Shown here: positions 12,660-25,300 of the stretch, in pieces
How positions within the stretch are numbered: position 1 is the stretch's first letter
Layout: each line of letters begins with the position of its first letter
Source: Nematostella vectensis
Taxonomy: Eukaryota; Cnidaria; Anthozoa; Actiniaria; Edwardsiidae
Direction of reading: 5' to 3'
DNA length: 64,000 nucleotides
Assembly: GCF_932526225.1 (NCBI RefSeq)
Contig: NC_064038.1
Span: 4,588,001 to 4,652,000, forward strand
Program-made: the position numbers and the translations under genes
Notes under the pieces: model-generated
Database searches by the model: none
What the model saw: only the letters and a program-made list of their open reading frames with translations
What the model was told of the DNA's origin: nothing

Positions 12660-15600
12660 GCTTTCATTACGGATTCTGATTCAGAAGTAAAATAAGGCAA
12701 AACAATAATCAACAGCACTTTTTTATCTCACTTCAAACATAAATGCATTAGACTAATGTTTCTACAGAAAATATGAAATGCTGTTTACTGCGTTTTTTAA
12801 GTTTCAGTTTCCTCCCCAAGCAGATTAGCTCAACAGAGGCAAAGGGAAGTTAGTTTATTCAACAATCCCATGTGTCACGCGCCTAACATTCCATACATTA
12901 CAATGTATTCCGATATATTTGGCAAACTCTTAAAGTACACTCTGATAGCAATCTATTTAGGCTTTCTTGCCCTTTCTTGCTCCTCGCTTTAAACAAAAAT
13001 ATATATAATTAAGATCGTCACAAGTTTAAAAGATTGGATCAACCTCGAGGCCACTCAGCTCGTTGTACTTTATCGAGCTTTTAAATGGTCTTAATCCTGG
13101 ATGGAAGGCCCTCAAGATGATTGCCTATCTTGATGGAACAATGAGAGCCACTTCAAGGAAACACCAGTTACAGCGTGGACGAAAACAAACGCCTTCTACA
13201 GATAACAATTGCTAATTAATGGGCGAGTTCAAGAGCTGTGATGAAAACGGAAAAGTCAAGGATTTGTGGATTTGTTCGTCCTCAATAAAGGTCAATTAAA
13301 GAAAGATGGCTATAAGAAAGAAAAACGTTTTAGCAGTTAATTGATCCGAACGTGGTTCTCACTCCGCCTTGAAATTCAAAGTCAAAGTAGAAATATTACA
13401 AATGTGGGCTTGGGCGTTTTGAGGTCGGGAGTACAGTTTGTTAAAAAAATTTCCTTATTTTAGCTTTCTTTGATCGCAATAGTAAAGAAGTCGCGAATAG
13501 TTATCTGTTCTCAGAAATGAATGGTGATTGCATGCACGAAGTCATCAGTAAAATCTGTTAAACGATTTCTCAATGGAAGAGGGGGTTAATAGTACTTCTA
13601 ACAAGCCTCGGAGGGTCAATTAATAGGTAACTGAGTAGAAAAGAAAATAGATCTAGACGTAACCCCTCATTAATCGAGAAAAAGTAGGTGAAATCATGTC
13701 GACTGCCGCCGGCTGTTGTGCTAAGTGGTCTAGAGTGAGAGCTCTGATAACGATTATCACCCGAGCTGCACTGGACTTATGATGGTAGCGAGGAGACCAC
13801 CTTAACCCGCCCCCGTGTACAGTATAGGAGAGGAGGACAGAGAAAGAAGTTCAACTAAAAGGGAACCTGATCGATTGATAAGTTATGATGGAAATGCAAA
13901 TTCAGGGCGGAAGCGTAAATATAAATGCAAACATTCCGCGTTTTTTTTTCTCTTGCTGATTTTTAGTGCCAAGTTGTTTTAGCTCAACTTTTTCTCTAAA
14001 TCTCTGCGTAAATAATAAAACAAATAAAACATAACCACAGGAAGATCCCCTCGCCAACTTCCTTATTCAAAGCATCAATACGCCTTCCTGACTGTAGTGT
14101 TTAGCCTTGTTGATTTATTTGTCGATAAAAGGGATGTTTTCTCTAAAGATTGTGTTCAATTGCCTGCGAAACAAAGGAATGATGGGGAAGAAACCAACGC
14201 CTGATGGGAACCCTGTGGATAGGGCGTCAATTTCCCGCCGATTTTACCGCCGTAACTGGGTTCACAGCGTGCGCTCGCTGCCACTCTACTGTTGTTTACG
14301 ATAGCTCACCAGGCGATGGCGCGAGATCACGGCGTTAGTTTTGTACATCTGAAAGTAGCTATTTTTTTAAGTGCTCTCGCGGCTATTGGATTTTTGAGAT
14401 AACACGTTTTATTGTTTTCAGTAGTTATTTTTCTACGTGGGAAAACCTTGAATGTTCTATTATTCAACATTAACTCATCGCTGGAGTGAACAATTGTTTC
14501 GGCAAGTCGTAAATAAAACATCAGTTTTCCTTGCTTGCTTCAAAAAGCATGTGCCTTTTTATTCAAATGTTCTGCGAGAGGTAACACACGTTGTCGAAAA
14601 GCTCAAATATATTACCAAGAGCTTCTAATAACAAGTAACCTTTAAAACTTAATTCGGAATATCGCGCCTGTAATTTGCTTAATGCCTGAGATAGCTCATT
14701 GTCATTAATCATCATTCCCAGACGACATGTAAGACAAGTCCTTGGAACCGGTGATTACTCTGACAACTTGTACGTTTTCACACCAGTCGCCCCCGGGTGT
14801 TATATTGGTAGCTTGATTAGGATCCGTTAGAAACAAGCATTGCCCATTGCAGGGCCTCGCGCCGATATAATCGACCTTGGAGGTGGATATTTACCCTTCG
14901 TAAGTCCAAACAAGTAATAGGCACGGGAAAGGTGACGGCCAGCAGGTGGCTTGGGGACCGTGTTTGCTTTTCTAGTTTAGCTCTTGTTATTTCTAGGAGC
15001 TCAATAAAGCAATGTCTAGAATGTTGACTTACAAGTACAAAATACACCATACGTAAACAATGTTCTGATGTACGATGATTGAGGTTTTCAGAAAGAGCAA
15101 CCTTCCAACATGAGTGTCATTCAAACTATATGTTCGGTTTTGATATCTTTATTTCGCATTTCCTTCCGTGGAGCTCAGAAAGACAACATCTATAATGTTG
15201 TACACCATTTTTCAACCGTTTTCCGATATTTGATAATCATGGTTATCAAGAGGTAAACTTCAAAGCCATTAGCAAATTTAAGAGTAAAAAAAAAACAGAC
15301 TTGACAAGGTTACCATCAGAGCAGGAGGAAAAGTACAAAGAACTGGGAAAAAAATACTAGCTCTTTCTATTCTAGCTCTTTTTCTGAACTGATATCACCG
15401 GTGTTATCTTAACTCTTACTACAAGAGTGTTAAATATTTTATTCGATCATCGCTTTATCTATTAAAAGAAGGCAATTACGAAAGTTCAAGACTAAAAAGG
15501 GGGGTCGCCATGGTGTTCACCATCTCACTACCGCCTGTTAGGCTCAACCAAAGATCGCGGAAACTTGCATGTTGTGGCTGCTGTTTAAACAGAACGTGCA

Positions 15601-18600
15601 TATAGCTGAGAGTTTCTTGCCACCCTCCGCCGCATTGATCATGTATTGAGGCTTGTTATGTCTGGTGCATTTCTTTGGTTACCATTATGCCAAGACGAGC
15701 AAGTCTGAGGTATTTGTAACTTCGAGAGCTTACTGACCGCATTGGTGATAAAGGCCGTGTGTTGTGACCGAAATTTACGGGTGCACACTTAGATTTTCGC
15801 CACAAAAAGTCTGCGTTTTTGTGCGCTTTGACTCGTAACTGTTAGTAAAAGATAGCCACGAATTCCCAATCCATTGTGATTTGATTAATATCTTTTGAGT
15901 TCGGTTTTACGGAAAGTAAGAGTGACTGTTGTATTCTAGTAAATACATTGCCCTGGGCGGTAAAATACCAAATAAAGAAGACCGACGAAAACTATTGACG
16001 CGAGAAGACCACACTGCTACACTCCACCTAGGAAAAACACTCACTACAATCAAAATCCCTGAAACAATAACAACTTGTGATATTAAGTCGTATATCTATC
16101 AGTAGCCTCAAGAAAATGTCGTGGTAGAACGTCTGATGCACAAATTACCATATTTAACTCCCTTTTACGGCTCATCTGTTACTCAGATCGATTGACCGAG
16201 CTGCAGTATATGGGTTTACCTCCTTACACGAAAGGGCAAAGGGTTTTAACGGGGGTTAACTGCTCGCAGATAGTGCGTGAGCTTTCTTGAGCTTAAAGAG
16301 TTGTGTTATTCTTTGCACGCTCACGATCTCACATATCCCGGTGGGTTGAACAATACATGGTGTTCCAAACATCTAGACAACCATCAATCTAGAGAAAATT
16401 GGCCTCAGCTAATATACATATTTCAGAGACATTGTTGAATTAAGTCGACCACGCGAGGTAAGCCCTAGAGCATGCAAAAACTGGAACCGCGCGCACTGGA
16501 AGCAACGTTCTTTAAAGGAAACTACAAGAACAGAGACCTCTTAATGAAGGCCAAAAGAGCGCAGAATGTCCACACAGACGGGTTTCCAGACGGCCACTTT
16601 ATTCATTGGCCACAGTGTCTGAGTAAATGGTCCACGTATGCAAAATCGCGAATAAACTCGAGTGGCCGACAATGTATAGGAAGCCACCGTTTACAGGCGT
16701 TACACACACTATAGAGTGTTGTAAAATTAATAAATATTCTAAACAAACATAACCTCGGCAAGGGTTGCTTCCCTTAGATAATGCGTGTCGCGGCCTTCTT
16801 TCGTCTCGAATGACAACCTGTTTGTCATTTAAGACTTGTACAAACACTAGTGACTGTAGTGCATAAAATCTTTAGTCCTAGACATATAATAACTACGAGG
16901 AATGTTTACTTCACGTCTAGAGAAAATAGCGCTTAGATGTACACTTAAAGTTATATTTTTGGAACTGCTCTGATTGATTGAGAAGTGTGAACAGTGTGAA
17001 TTAAGAAGATTGTCCCAAGTGCGGAAAGTATGATCTCCGCTTCATAAAATCCTGGGTCAGACACTGTTCGATAATATCGCATTGTTTGCGCATTTGTCCA
17101 ACCGGTCCTTTATGATCTTGAAGATCATTTAACCAGTTTTTTAACCGGAAAGGTCATGTCCTGAAATTTTACAATTAACAGGGCGTTCTCAAAGGTTTGA
17201 TGGATGCCATACTCGGTGTATGTTTGGTTCCATGTTGTGGCATAATACGATTATGATAGGTGGTTTAAAAGGGAGGGAATGTGATTAGAAGGTGTCTCAT
17301 TTGGGGGGGATAGTTCTTAGACATGTTTTTGAACAAGAGAGACAAGGTCGACTGTTTGTAAAGCTTCGTTCACCGCAGGTTGTCGATCGTACAAGAAAAT
17401 CGCTTGACCCTGATAGAAAAGTTCAATATTAAATCATTATGAAATCCCAGCAGCGTTTGAAAGAACATAAACGATAAGAGTGCACAAACAATAGAAGCCT
17501 ATCGTTTACCGGCACTAGGGATTCGCGTAAAACATATTAAAGGCATTTTAAGAAACAGATTTCTCAGTCCATGATTCAGCACTTCTGATCATAATCCAGA
17601 AGCACGATTCTATGGCGAATTATACCCAAATAGAGTTATAAAGTCACTGCTCCTCAAAACCTAAAGTGGATTTTGAGAAAGATCATTAGCTGCCATAGCT
17701 TTCATCATGATCCTCAGATTACGAGTCGAGTAAGCGAGTTCAAGCGCGTCTAAACATATACTGAAGGTTCTCGGGTTTCTAGTTTCCTCCAAGAGTTCCC
17801 AAAATCCGATAGCGTTTTGCTCTTTTTTACACCTGTTACTTTTACCAAAGAACATCTATCTCACAGGTTTCCTTAGTAGTCCATGCACAGCGATAATAAA
17901 ATGGAGACATACTGACTTCGTTTGACCATCCCTTGCGGTCTCACAAGGCATCGATAACTTTAAGATAATTTAGCTATTGGGCTGTGAGTGTAATAGGAAT
18001 TTAGTAAATTAGAGCAGAAGTGTGAATTGTTTTTGCGCGCTGCAAATCTGCGAGGGTTGACGTGTAAGCAGGTTAAAGAAAACATTGAAAGAAGTAGTTT
18101 TAAAGCGTTTGTTTAAGGAGTACGTTGGTAACTGGTGGGGCCTGTCTGACCTTTCGGGAACCTATGAAGAGAAATGTCAGCAAAGAGTTACCACAAGGAG
18201 TCCGTAGCAATATCACTCTATTAATTAATCGTAAACATTGGTCAAAAGGGGGAGATTTCAGGAACAGACTCCATTGGACGCCGCCATGTAAATTATTATA
18301 ATACAGAGAACCAACACAGGACAACGTATGCTTCAAAGATTGCCTTTGATAAAAAAGATTTTAATGGGCAAACATGCAAGTCTATTGATGTCTTGGACAT
18401 CTTTGGATACACCACATAAAATTCTCAATAGGAACTTTCAAAACCAAGCAAAATCGGCGACTTTAAAATCTAAAATCTGAGTCATGAACAGTCTAGGACT
18501 ATCAGGCGTTTTCTCCTTAGCTGAAATACTTAATCAAATAATCTGTCACTAATAGTATCCTATCTACAACTATCTTACAGCGGGACTTTGTTGCAAATTC

Positions 18601-18989
18601 CCTCGTCTAGCTTATATTCTAAGAAGCTTAAGTAAAAAAAACATTAAACAAACCCTTATATGATTCGCCTAACTGAACACTTGATATCAAAGTCATACCA
18701 AGTCATGTTTTTTTTTTTCAAAAGGTATCAACCCTAACTCGTAAATATATAAAATGCAAGTCTTAAATGTACGAACAAAATTGCAAACTAGCTTCTAGCT
18801 ATCTACGTATTACAAAGACAAGTTTAGAGGCCTGTAGCCGTGTATAAAACTCCCCAAGTTCTTCAAACAGTATGCTACATGGGATAGTAAAATGTCGTCG
18901 AGCCTTTAGAAGGCTTGAATTTTCACACTTAAATCACACTCGTAAAAATAAGCTATGACTCTAGTACCTTAGGTACACTTTGGCTGCGT
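12660..18989. other. Gene-poor spacer
   Basis: Over 6 kb I find only short ORFs without recognisable domains, family similarity or good splice context. No tRNA, long repeat or inverted terminal structure was noticed. It could hold regulatory DNA for the COUP-TF gene, whose 3' end adjoins it, but nothing in the sequence shows that directly. Confidence 0.4.
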
Positions 18990-20573
18990 TTATGAGCAAG
19001 GCAGATACGGCCAAGTGGTCGGAGTTCCCGATAGAAGCATGTCCCTTAGCAAGGTCTCGATTGGTGTTTTCCCAACCAACCGAACAAAGAACAGTTGTTC
19101 CACAACGGAAGAACTTATACTTCTCAAGGAAGGCAGGCGGAGTAGTAACTTGCCGAATCTGGTCGGTTGGTTTGGGTACTGGTTACGCGTGTACTCTTCA
19201 AGCGCGCATTGCGTCTTCTCCTGAAGGCTTTCGATATACTGTGGATCAGTGAGGCCGGAAGCGTCTGCAATAATACATCAAGGGTACCAATTGATACAAG
19301 ATTACAGTGAAACGAGCGGCGAAAGGGCATAGGCGAAGAATTTGTAAACCGTAAGCACTGCTGATACAGAGGAAACGTTTACGAGATCTCATTTTTTATT
19401 TTATTTTGTCGGCTAGGTAAATAAGCGCGGGATGTCACCAATAAAAACTACAATCTCGACACGAAGCTGGTGGTGAATGCGACGCCTGTGATGTTGATTG
19501 GTAAATGTAGATACGTTTAAGGGTACAATCACAACACAATGTAAAGTAACAATCACAAGCATGAGCGGTTGGTCGATGACTCGACCTGTGTTCAAATATT
19601 AAGTGAGCAGCAAATGAACAAAGTGGCGATGGCTGTTCTCACCTGAGGTAAACAGGACGATTGCTTTCAGACACGCAAACTCTGCAGCATCCACGTGCAG
19701 GTTTCGCAGCTTTTCGACTTGCTCCTGAAAGATGCGAATGTTATCCATAAACGAGACCATTCGGTCGGGCGACATGTGGTTGGAGTGAATCCCAGCGGTG
19801 GCCAATAGAGGAGCTACTTGGAGAGGCATCGGGCACTGTGCGGCGTTCAGTACGAACAGCTCACTCCACACGAGTCGAAGGAGAGCGACTTGGTCTGTCA
19901 CTGCTAGGTCAGGGAAGAAGGGGATATTACGAGCCCACTCCACTGCGCTAAACAACAACCGAGCGGCCAGTTCGCAGATATTCTCGATGCCCATAATACC
20001 ACAAGGCATGTTAAGCCCCTGCTGGAAACGCGTCGTCGGGTAAGGTTCTGCGCGGAGCAAGAGCGCGATGAAGCCCGACAGATACGAGTGTCCGTTTGTA
20101 CTTCCATCGCCGTTGATTCCCGGGAGAGCTGCGTTCTGTGTCGGTGTTTGGGCCGCTGGGATACGACCTCGCTGGACCGCTGTAGAGCCAAAAGGTGAAA
20201 AGGTTCATTCAACAAACAATCAGACTTCAGATTTATTCGATATTTGCACCGCTCGCGCCGTCCCTGCAGCTGAAATTCTCTTACCTTCTCGCCGCATGCC
20301 CACTTTGAGACACTTCTTTAAACGACAGTACTGGCACTGGTTTCTGTGGTGCTGGTCTATAGGGCAGTCCCTGGAAGCTCTACACGTATAAGTAAGGTTT
20401 CGCCGGACGCTGCGCTTGAAGAAAGACTTGCAGCCCTCGCACGTGAAGACACCGTAGTGCTTGCCGGAAGACTTGTCCCCGCACACCGCACACTCAACTT
20501 GGACATTTTTCTCCGAGTCTTCTGGCGTCTCTGTGCTGTCTCTAGTCCATGTGGTAACTGGTGCTACTTCCAT
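18990..20573 (-). CDS. NR2F: COUP-TF (NR2F-type) nuclear receptor
   Basis: Three coding exons, 20573-20285, 20179-19643 and 19264-18990, give a 366-residue protein whose phases match (1,101 nt with stop). Residues about 25-92 form the DNA-binding domain: two C4 zinc modules, P-box CEGCKS, then [14 protein letters not shown]. The linker contains VQRGR. The ligand-binding domain starts near [16 protein letters not shown], includes [23 protein letters not shown], split here as [13 protein letters not shown] and [18 protein letters not shown], and ends with the AF-2 helix [16 protein letters not shown]-TFs bind AGGTCA repeats and mostly repress in the nucleus, shaping neural and other fates. The N-terminus is short (about 24 residues before the zinc domain). 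The 5' reading stays open to a TGA upstream of 20609 without another ATG, so the start is ATG 20573 or lies in an unseen upstream exon. Confidence 0.95.
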
Positions 20574-20739
20574 GCTCACAGACTCCGCGCTACAACCTAC
20601 GGAGGACACACGGATGGGTCATTCGTCCATTGTTTACACTTCATGCGCGCTGATCTCTTCTCGGTAAAATTGCGTGGCCGCAGTGAAATTGGGTCAATTC
20701 ACGTCTGCTATTCAAATCAGTTATAATGACGTTAAAAGG

Positions 20740-20752
20740 CGAGTTATAAATA
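20740..20752 (-). promoter_or_regulatory. Possible TATA-like element of the COUP-TF gene
   Basis: On the minus strand the sequence tatttataac lies about 170 bp upstream of the chosen ATG. Its position would suit a TATA box if the first exon is not split. This rests on sequence match alone. Confidence 0.25.
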
Positions 20753-20878
20753 CACGCGAGCTTACAAGGGGCGCGGAGATCTGGTGGTAACACAGACTGT
20801 GGAAAAGCCTCGGTCCGTATACTACTGAAATCCTACTGACTGTGCGAGACGGGGCACGCGTTAAGCTACGAAACAGAG

Positions 20879-22384
20879 CCTGTACAGGACCCGAAATGAT
20901 CCCAGGACCCGAAACGATCCCAGGACCCGAAACGATCCCCAAAAGTCCCCCAAATGATCCTTGGCCCCGAAACGATCCCAAGGAGTCCCCGAAATGAACC
21001 CCGTGGAATTACCAGAATGGACAAAGGGAAAGTGGAAGAAAATACTTTTGAAGCATTATAAAAAAAATTAAAACAAAGGCCCGATACTCAGGCAATGTAC
21101 ACTTCTCAACCACTGACCTCGATGACGAGTACCACTCAATGTCGATTACGTCATAGGCCACGTGACTTTAAAAAGCTTTAATATCTCCTACCCTTTAAAC
21201 CCTGAAGGCCCGATACTAAGGTAATGTACACTACTCAACCACTGGCCTAGGACCCCAACTGATCCCGGGACCCGAAACGATCCCTAAGAGTCCCCGAAAT
21301 GAACCCCAAGGAATTTCAGTAATAGACAACTAAATGAATGTGTAAGGATTGGCTTTCAGTTTTAAAAACATATGAAACATTTAGCTTTGTTTGTGTTATT
21401 TAAAGGAAATTTACATTAACTAAGATTTAAGTATTAAGATTTTTATATACGACTGCGGGGGAAATACAGTGGTTGAGTCAGAAATTGGGGTCAACTTACA
21501 ATTCCTGTGATAGTAATTTGAGGAGCCCGGCGTGGATAAATCATTTTTACATAACAAGCCATAAAAGAAAGTCTTTACAGATGGGACATGCTGCTTTACA
21601 TAGGAAGCGAAATGTTTTAAAGTTATTTTTGGCATGTTTTTTTTCGTGAATGAAAGACCCATCATATGAGATCATGCCGGGGTGTACGCACGACTACATG
21701 AGGAAATTCAAAACTCACATAATATTGCTTTCACATCCCCTTAATATTTTGCATCGGTAGTAGAAGGGTTGTTCGAGTGTATTACTCAGTGTGCTTTTGT
21801 CATTCCATCTTCTCGGCCAAACCGGCTGCCTAAAATGTGTCGGTAAATATTCGCTCGTGTGAACACGGATTTCGTGGTGAAATACATGTTTGGTTGTCAG
21901 ATGAATATTAATTTTTAGGGGTGATGCTTAACGGAAATGAGATTTATAGTGTCGGAGTCATGTGTCGGAACCGCAAAATGTTAAGAGTGTGATGGAAGGT
22001 CAAAAGTTTGGTTGATCTGAGCAAAGCTGTGCTATGTTTATGCTATATTCCTTTCAGTAGCAATTTACAGTTGTGTATTTGTTTTGGACTCTGTTTATGG
22101 GTTTAACGCCGGGCAATGTAATAAATAGAAGTATTGTGTTGGAATTTAATATTTTTATGTCACGTTGTTTAGAAATCGAGTCGCTGTTAACCCTTTATTA
22201 TGCTTCAAGAATTGCAAGTATTTCTTCTGCTTTCCCTTTGTCCATTACTGCAATTCCTTGGGGTTGATTTCGGGGACTCCTCGGTATCGTTTCGGGTCCG
22301 AGGATCAGTTGGGGTACTTTTGGGGATCATTTCGGGTCCTGGGATCGTTTCGGGTCCTGGGATCATTTCGGGTCCTGTACAAGC
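20879..22384. mobile_element. DNA element with about 150-bp inverted ends built from short repeats
   Basis: The left end (20879-21020) and right end (22240-22384) are inverted copies of each other. Both start tgtacaggacccgaaatgat and contain serial ggacccgaaacgatccc modules of about 17 bp, then gagtccccgaaatgaacccc. A third partial copy lies inside at 21240-21320 in direct orientation. A second internal direct repeat (ggcccgatac...ggtaatgtacact) occurs at 21078 and 21207. The interior carries only an 81-codon minus-strand ORF (21420-21665) that I do not recognise, so the element looks non-autonomous. No clear target-site duplication was found. Confidence 0.8.
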
Positions 22385-22392
22385 CTTGCAAT

Positions 22393-25300
22393 GCAAAACC
22401 AAAAGCGTGTCATGTCTGAACCAACTGAACTTTGACATGGGCTGTTGAAACTGTCGGGTTACCATGGAAGCGTGCACCATATATGGCAATAACTGTCATA
22501 TAAGGGTTAAGGATAATATTACAAGAGCAGTGTCGCACTATTCATACGAGCCCTTTGGGCAAAGGGGGGTTTTCAAACGATTGAATTTTTGTCACAAAAG
22601 TCCTTACCGGTAGGCAAGTAATACCCTGTATATTGCACTATAGCGTAACAATGATTGGCTCATTTTCGGTTTGTAAGAATAATAGCAATTTAGCATATAC
22701 ACACGGGTGAATAAAGGATTTCATAAGGCCATCAATCGCTTGAAATCTAGTTTAGCAGTAGAAATGTTTAGACTTGGCGATCTTGAAGCCTTAGAAACTT
22801 ACGAGTAGAGCGTCGAGAGATCGCGTGGCATGTTACCAATAGCTCATTTGAGGGTAAACAGAGATTTAACACCTTTGAGTAAAGGTGAGAGATATTGCTC
22901 ACGCTAACTACCCGCTAGCACGAGAACTACACATTACTATTCACAATTGATCGGTCTTTACGCTTGAATTAGCGACTCCTAGCTACCCAAATTGCCTTTT
23001 CAGCTTCTGGAATATTAATGGTACTCGATTAAAATAGCTAGAGGAATTAGGAGCACTTGCTCTGATCAAGTCCGCGATGTGTTGCTCATAATCTTTTGCA
23101 TCGCGGTTCGCGATAGCCTTTCGTAACAAGGTGACTTGCAGTTCACTGCCCGACTAAACTAAATGGCCCGCGAGATCACCGCGTGAACTACTGCTTAGTA
23201 TGGTAATGATTGTCTTACGTGGTTTGAGTCCGCTTGTTTGTAGGTCAAAAGGCTCGTCCTTAAGCAATGTGATGCAATGCGTTTGGACTGGGGTTAAGCC
23301 AGAACAACTCTCAGCGTTCCTTGAGCCATCGTTTGTGCAACACAGGAACCGTCTACAGTTTGACTCGTGATATGGATGCCGGGGGGAGGGAACATGAGAC
23401 AATAACGCCAGGCTCCGCTGAGCGTATTTATTGAAATCGATGTGCATGCCCAACATAGCCCCGATGACAGGGCGGGAAGATCTGTCACGCAACGCTATCA
23501 TTTGCATAAACAACGGAGAGGTAAACTGTCTACAGAGAATGGACAGACTGACACACAGTCTAAATAAACGGCGAAAAGGACAGCGTGCACAATCTAAGGC
23601 AATTTACCGTTGGCATTAAGGTTTGCGTTTGGGGATAAAGGAATGTATGCTGATCGATTTCCGACCTTCTTCTAGACACTTAGTCGACAGTTTTGCATTC
23701 TCAAAATAGCTGGGATTGTGCGCAGATCGAGTTACCTCATTATCGTAGTCTTCTAAGCTCACACAATAGCGAAATGAGCGTATGATGAATTGTGCGTTTG
23801 CAGAATTATTTTTAGATTTGACAGGACACAGACCCAAAGCCGCCCCCGATGCTCTTTGAAACTCGATGCATTTCCGCGGGCATCGCGAAGTGATTAAATC
23901 CAGGAAAAAAACCTCTTAAAAAAAATAATAAACTGTTTTCTTGTTTAAATGTCTATACGCGTGATGAGCGAGTTTGCGGAGTTAGGGCAATGGAGTGAAG
24001 TGATTTATGGCCTTCCTATGTGTAGTCTGTGGTGCCCTAAACCTCGTTGACGGGTCAAGACCGAAGCTCATTTCAAGTCCTCGCCTGACCACAACATGCT
24101 CGAAGAACAACGTTAATCACTGATCGGGCGATCGACCGAAACCTTAAATTTCCGGGCTAGAATATGGGTATCCGAATAACAAAAAAGCAGTGATTCCTCA
24201 TCCGATTCTAGCATGTTCAAACCATCAATCAAAACCGTAAATTTTCGGGCTCGAAGAATTCAGAAATACGATAAGAACCCATGTCCCCTTCCGACTTACA
24301 AGTATTGGAAAGACTACTGTTTCGGCATTGATAACCCCTAGAATAATCTTAAAATCTGAAAGCCATATTGGCAGCAGTTACCCGTTACACTTGGCAGAAG
24401 CTGATATGGCGTTAATTTTTTTTTTCCTGGGTGTTGACCCACGAAATACAAGATAACCTGACATTGTTCACCTCAGTTGAAATTACGAAGCGCGAAAACA
24501 AACAAAAAGAGAAGTCTGTCAGCGGCTTTAAGCCGAGTTTGCACAGAGGGTACTACTTCGCCGGCTTGGGAAAAAATCTGCGCGAAAGTTTGCGCTTGAA
24601 TTGTCACACATTGCCACAACGATGTCATTTTGGTGGCATACACACAAAAAAACGTATCATTTAATCTTTAATCGCAGTACTGTTAACAGTATCGCAAAAG
24701 AGATCTTCGCTAATTGAGTCTGTGTTGTCTCTGTGCCCGTTCGGTTGGCCTCTGTTTTGTTAGGTAGAGTCACTCGCTGATAAGCATTGTCAAGGCTAAT
24801 ATGGACGATCACGTTTAGATCTTTCGATCCGTAAAACAACGTCTGGAAGCACTCCAAGCAAGTCTCGCTTGCGCGCCTAAACCGGACCGTTGACCCAGAG
24901 TGGAGGGCCTCTCCTGTAGGCACCGCCCTTGATGAGGGTGCACTTCCGAGTAGCTGACTGTCACGCTGCACAACTCGGAGTTTTATCCGTAAAGTATCTG
25001 GACTGTGTAAGCCGGTTAGGCGTTCGATTAAGTGATGACCCAGCAATTAACCGTGTCTGATGACCCAGCAATTAACCTGTCTGACCACTAACGGCGGTGA
25101 CCCCGGCTCGTTAAACAGATCAAGGGCTGTTAAGTACTAAAGGATCATCCTTGACCCCAGGGTATCGCGAATTTATGGAAATGTTTAGCGGATATGCTGG
25201 GTGGTGGGACGGGTGAACTGATGAGCTCGCCGCACTCGTATCGAGAGTGAGGGGCGTGACCCTGTTACGGGGTTCAGCCGGCGTTGTCGTCTTACTATCG

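Noticed and set aside
19599..20060. Treating the COUP-TF ligand-binding ORF as a separate gene ending in [10 protein letters not shown]
   Set aside because: A donor at 19643 and a matching acceptor at 19264 join it in phase to the true C-terminal exon. The last residues of the ORF are intron read-through.
23154..23513. 119-codon minus-strand ORF
   Set aside because: No domain, no splice signals of note, and composition like the flanking noncoding DNA.
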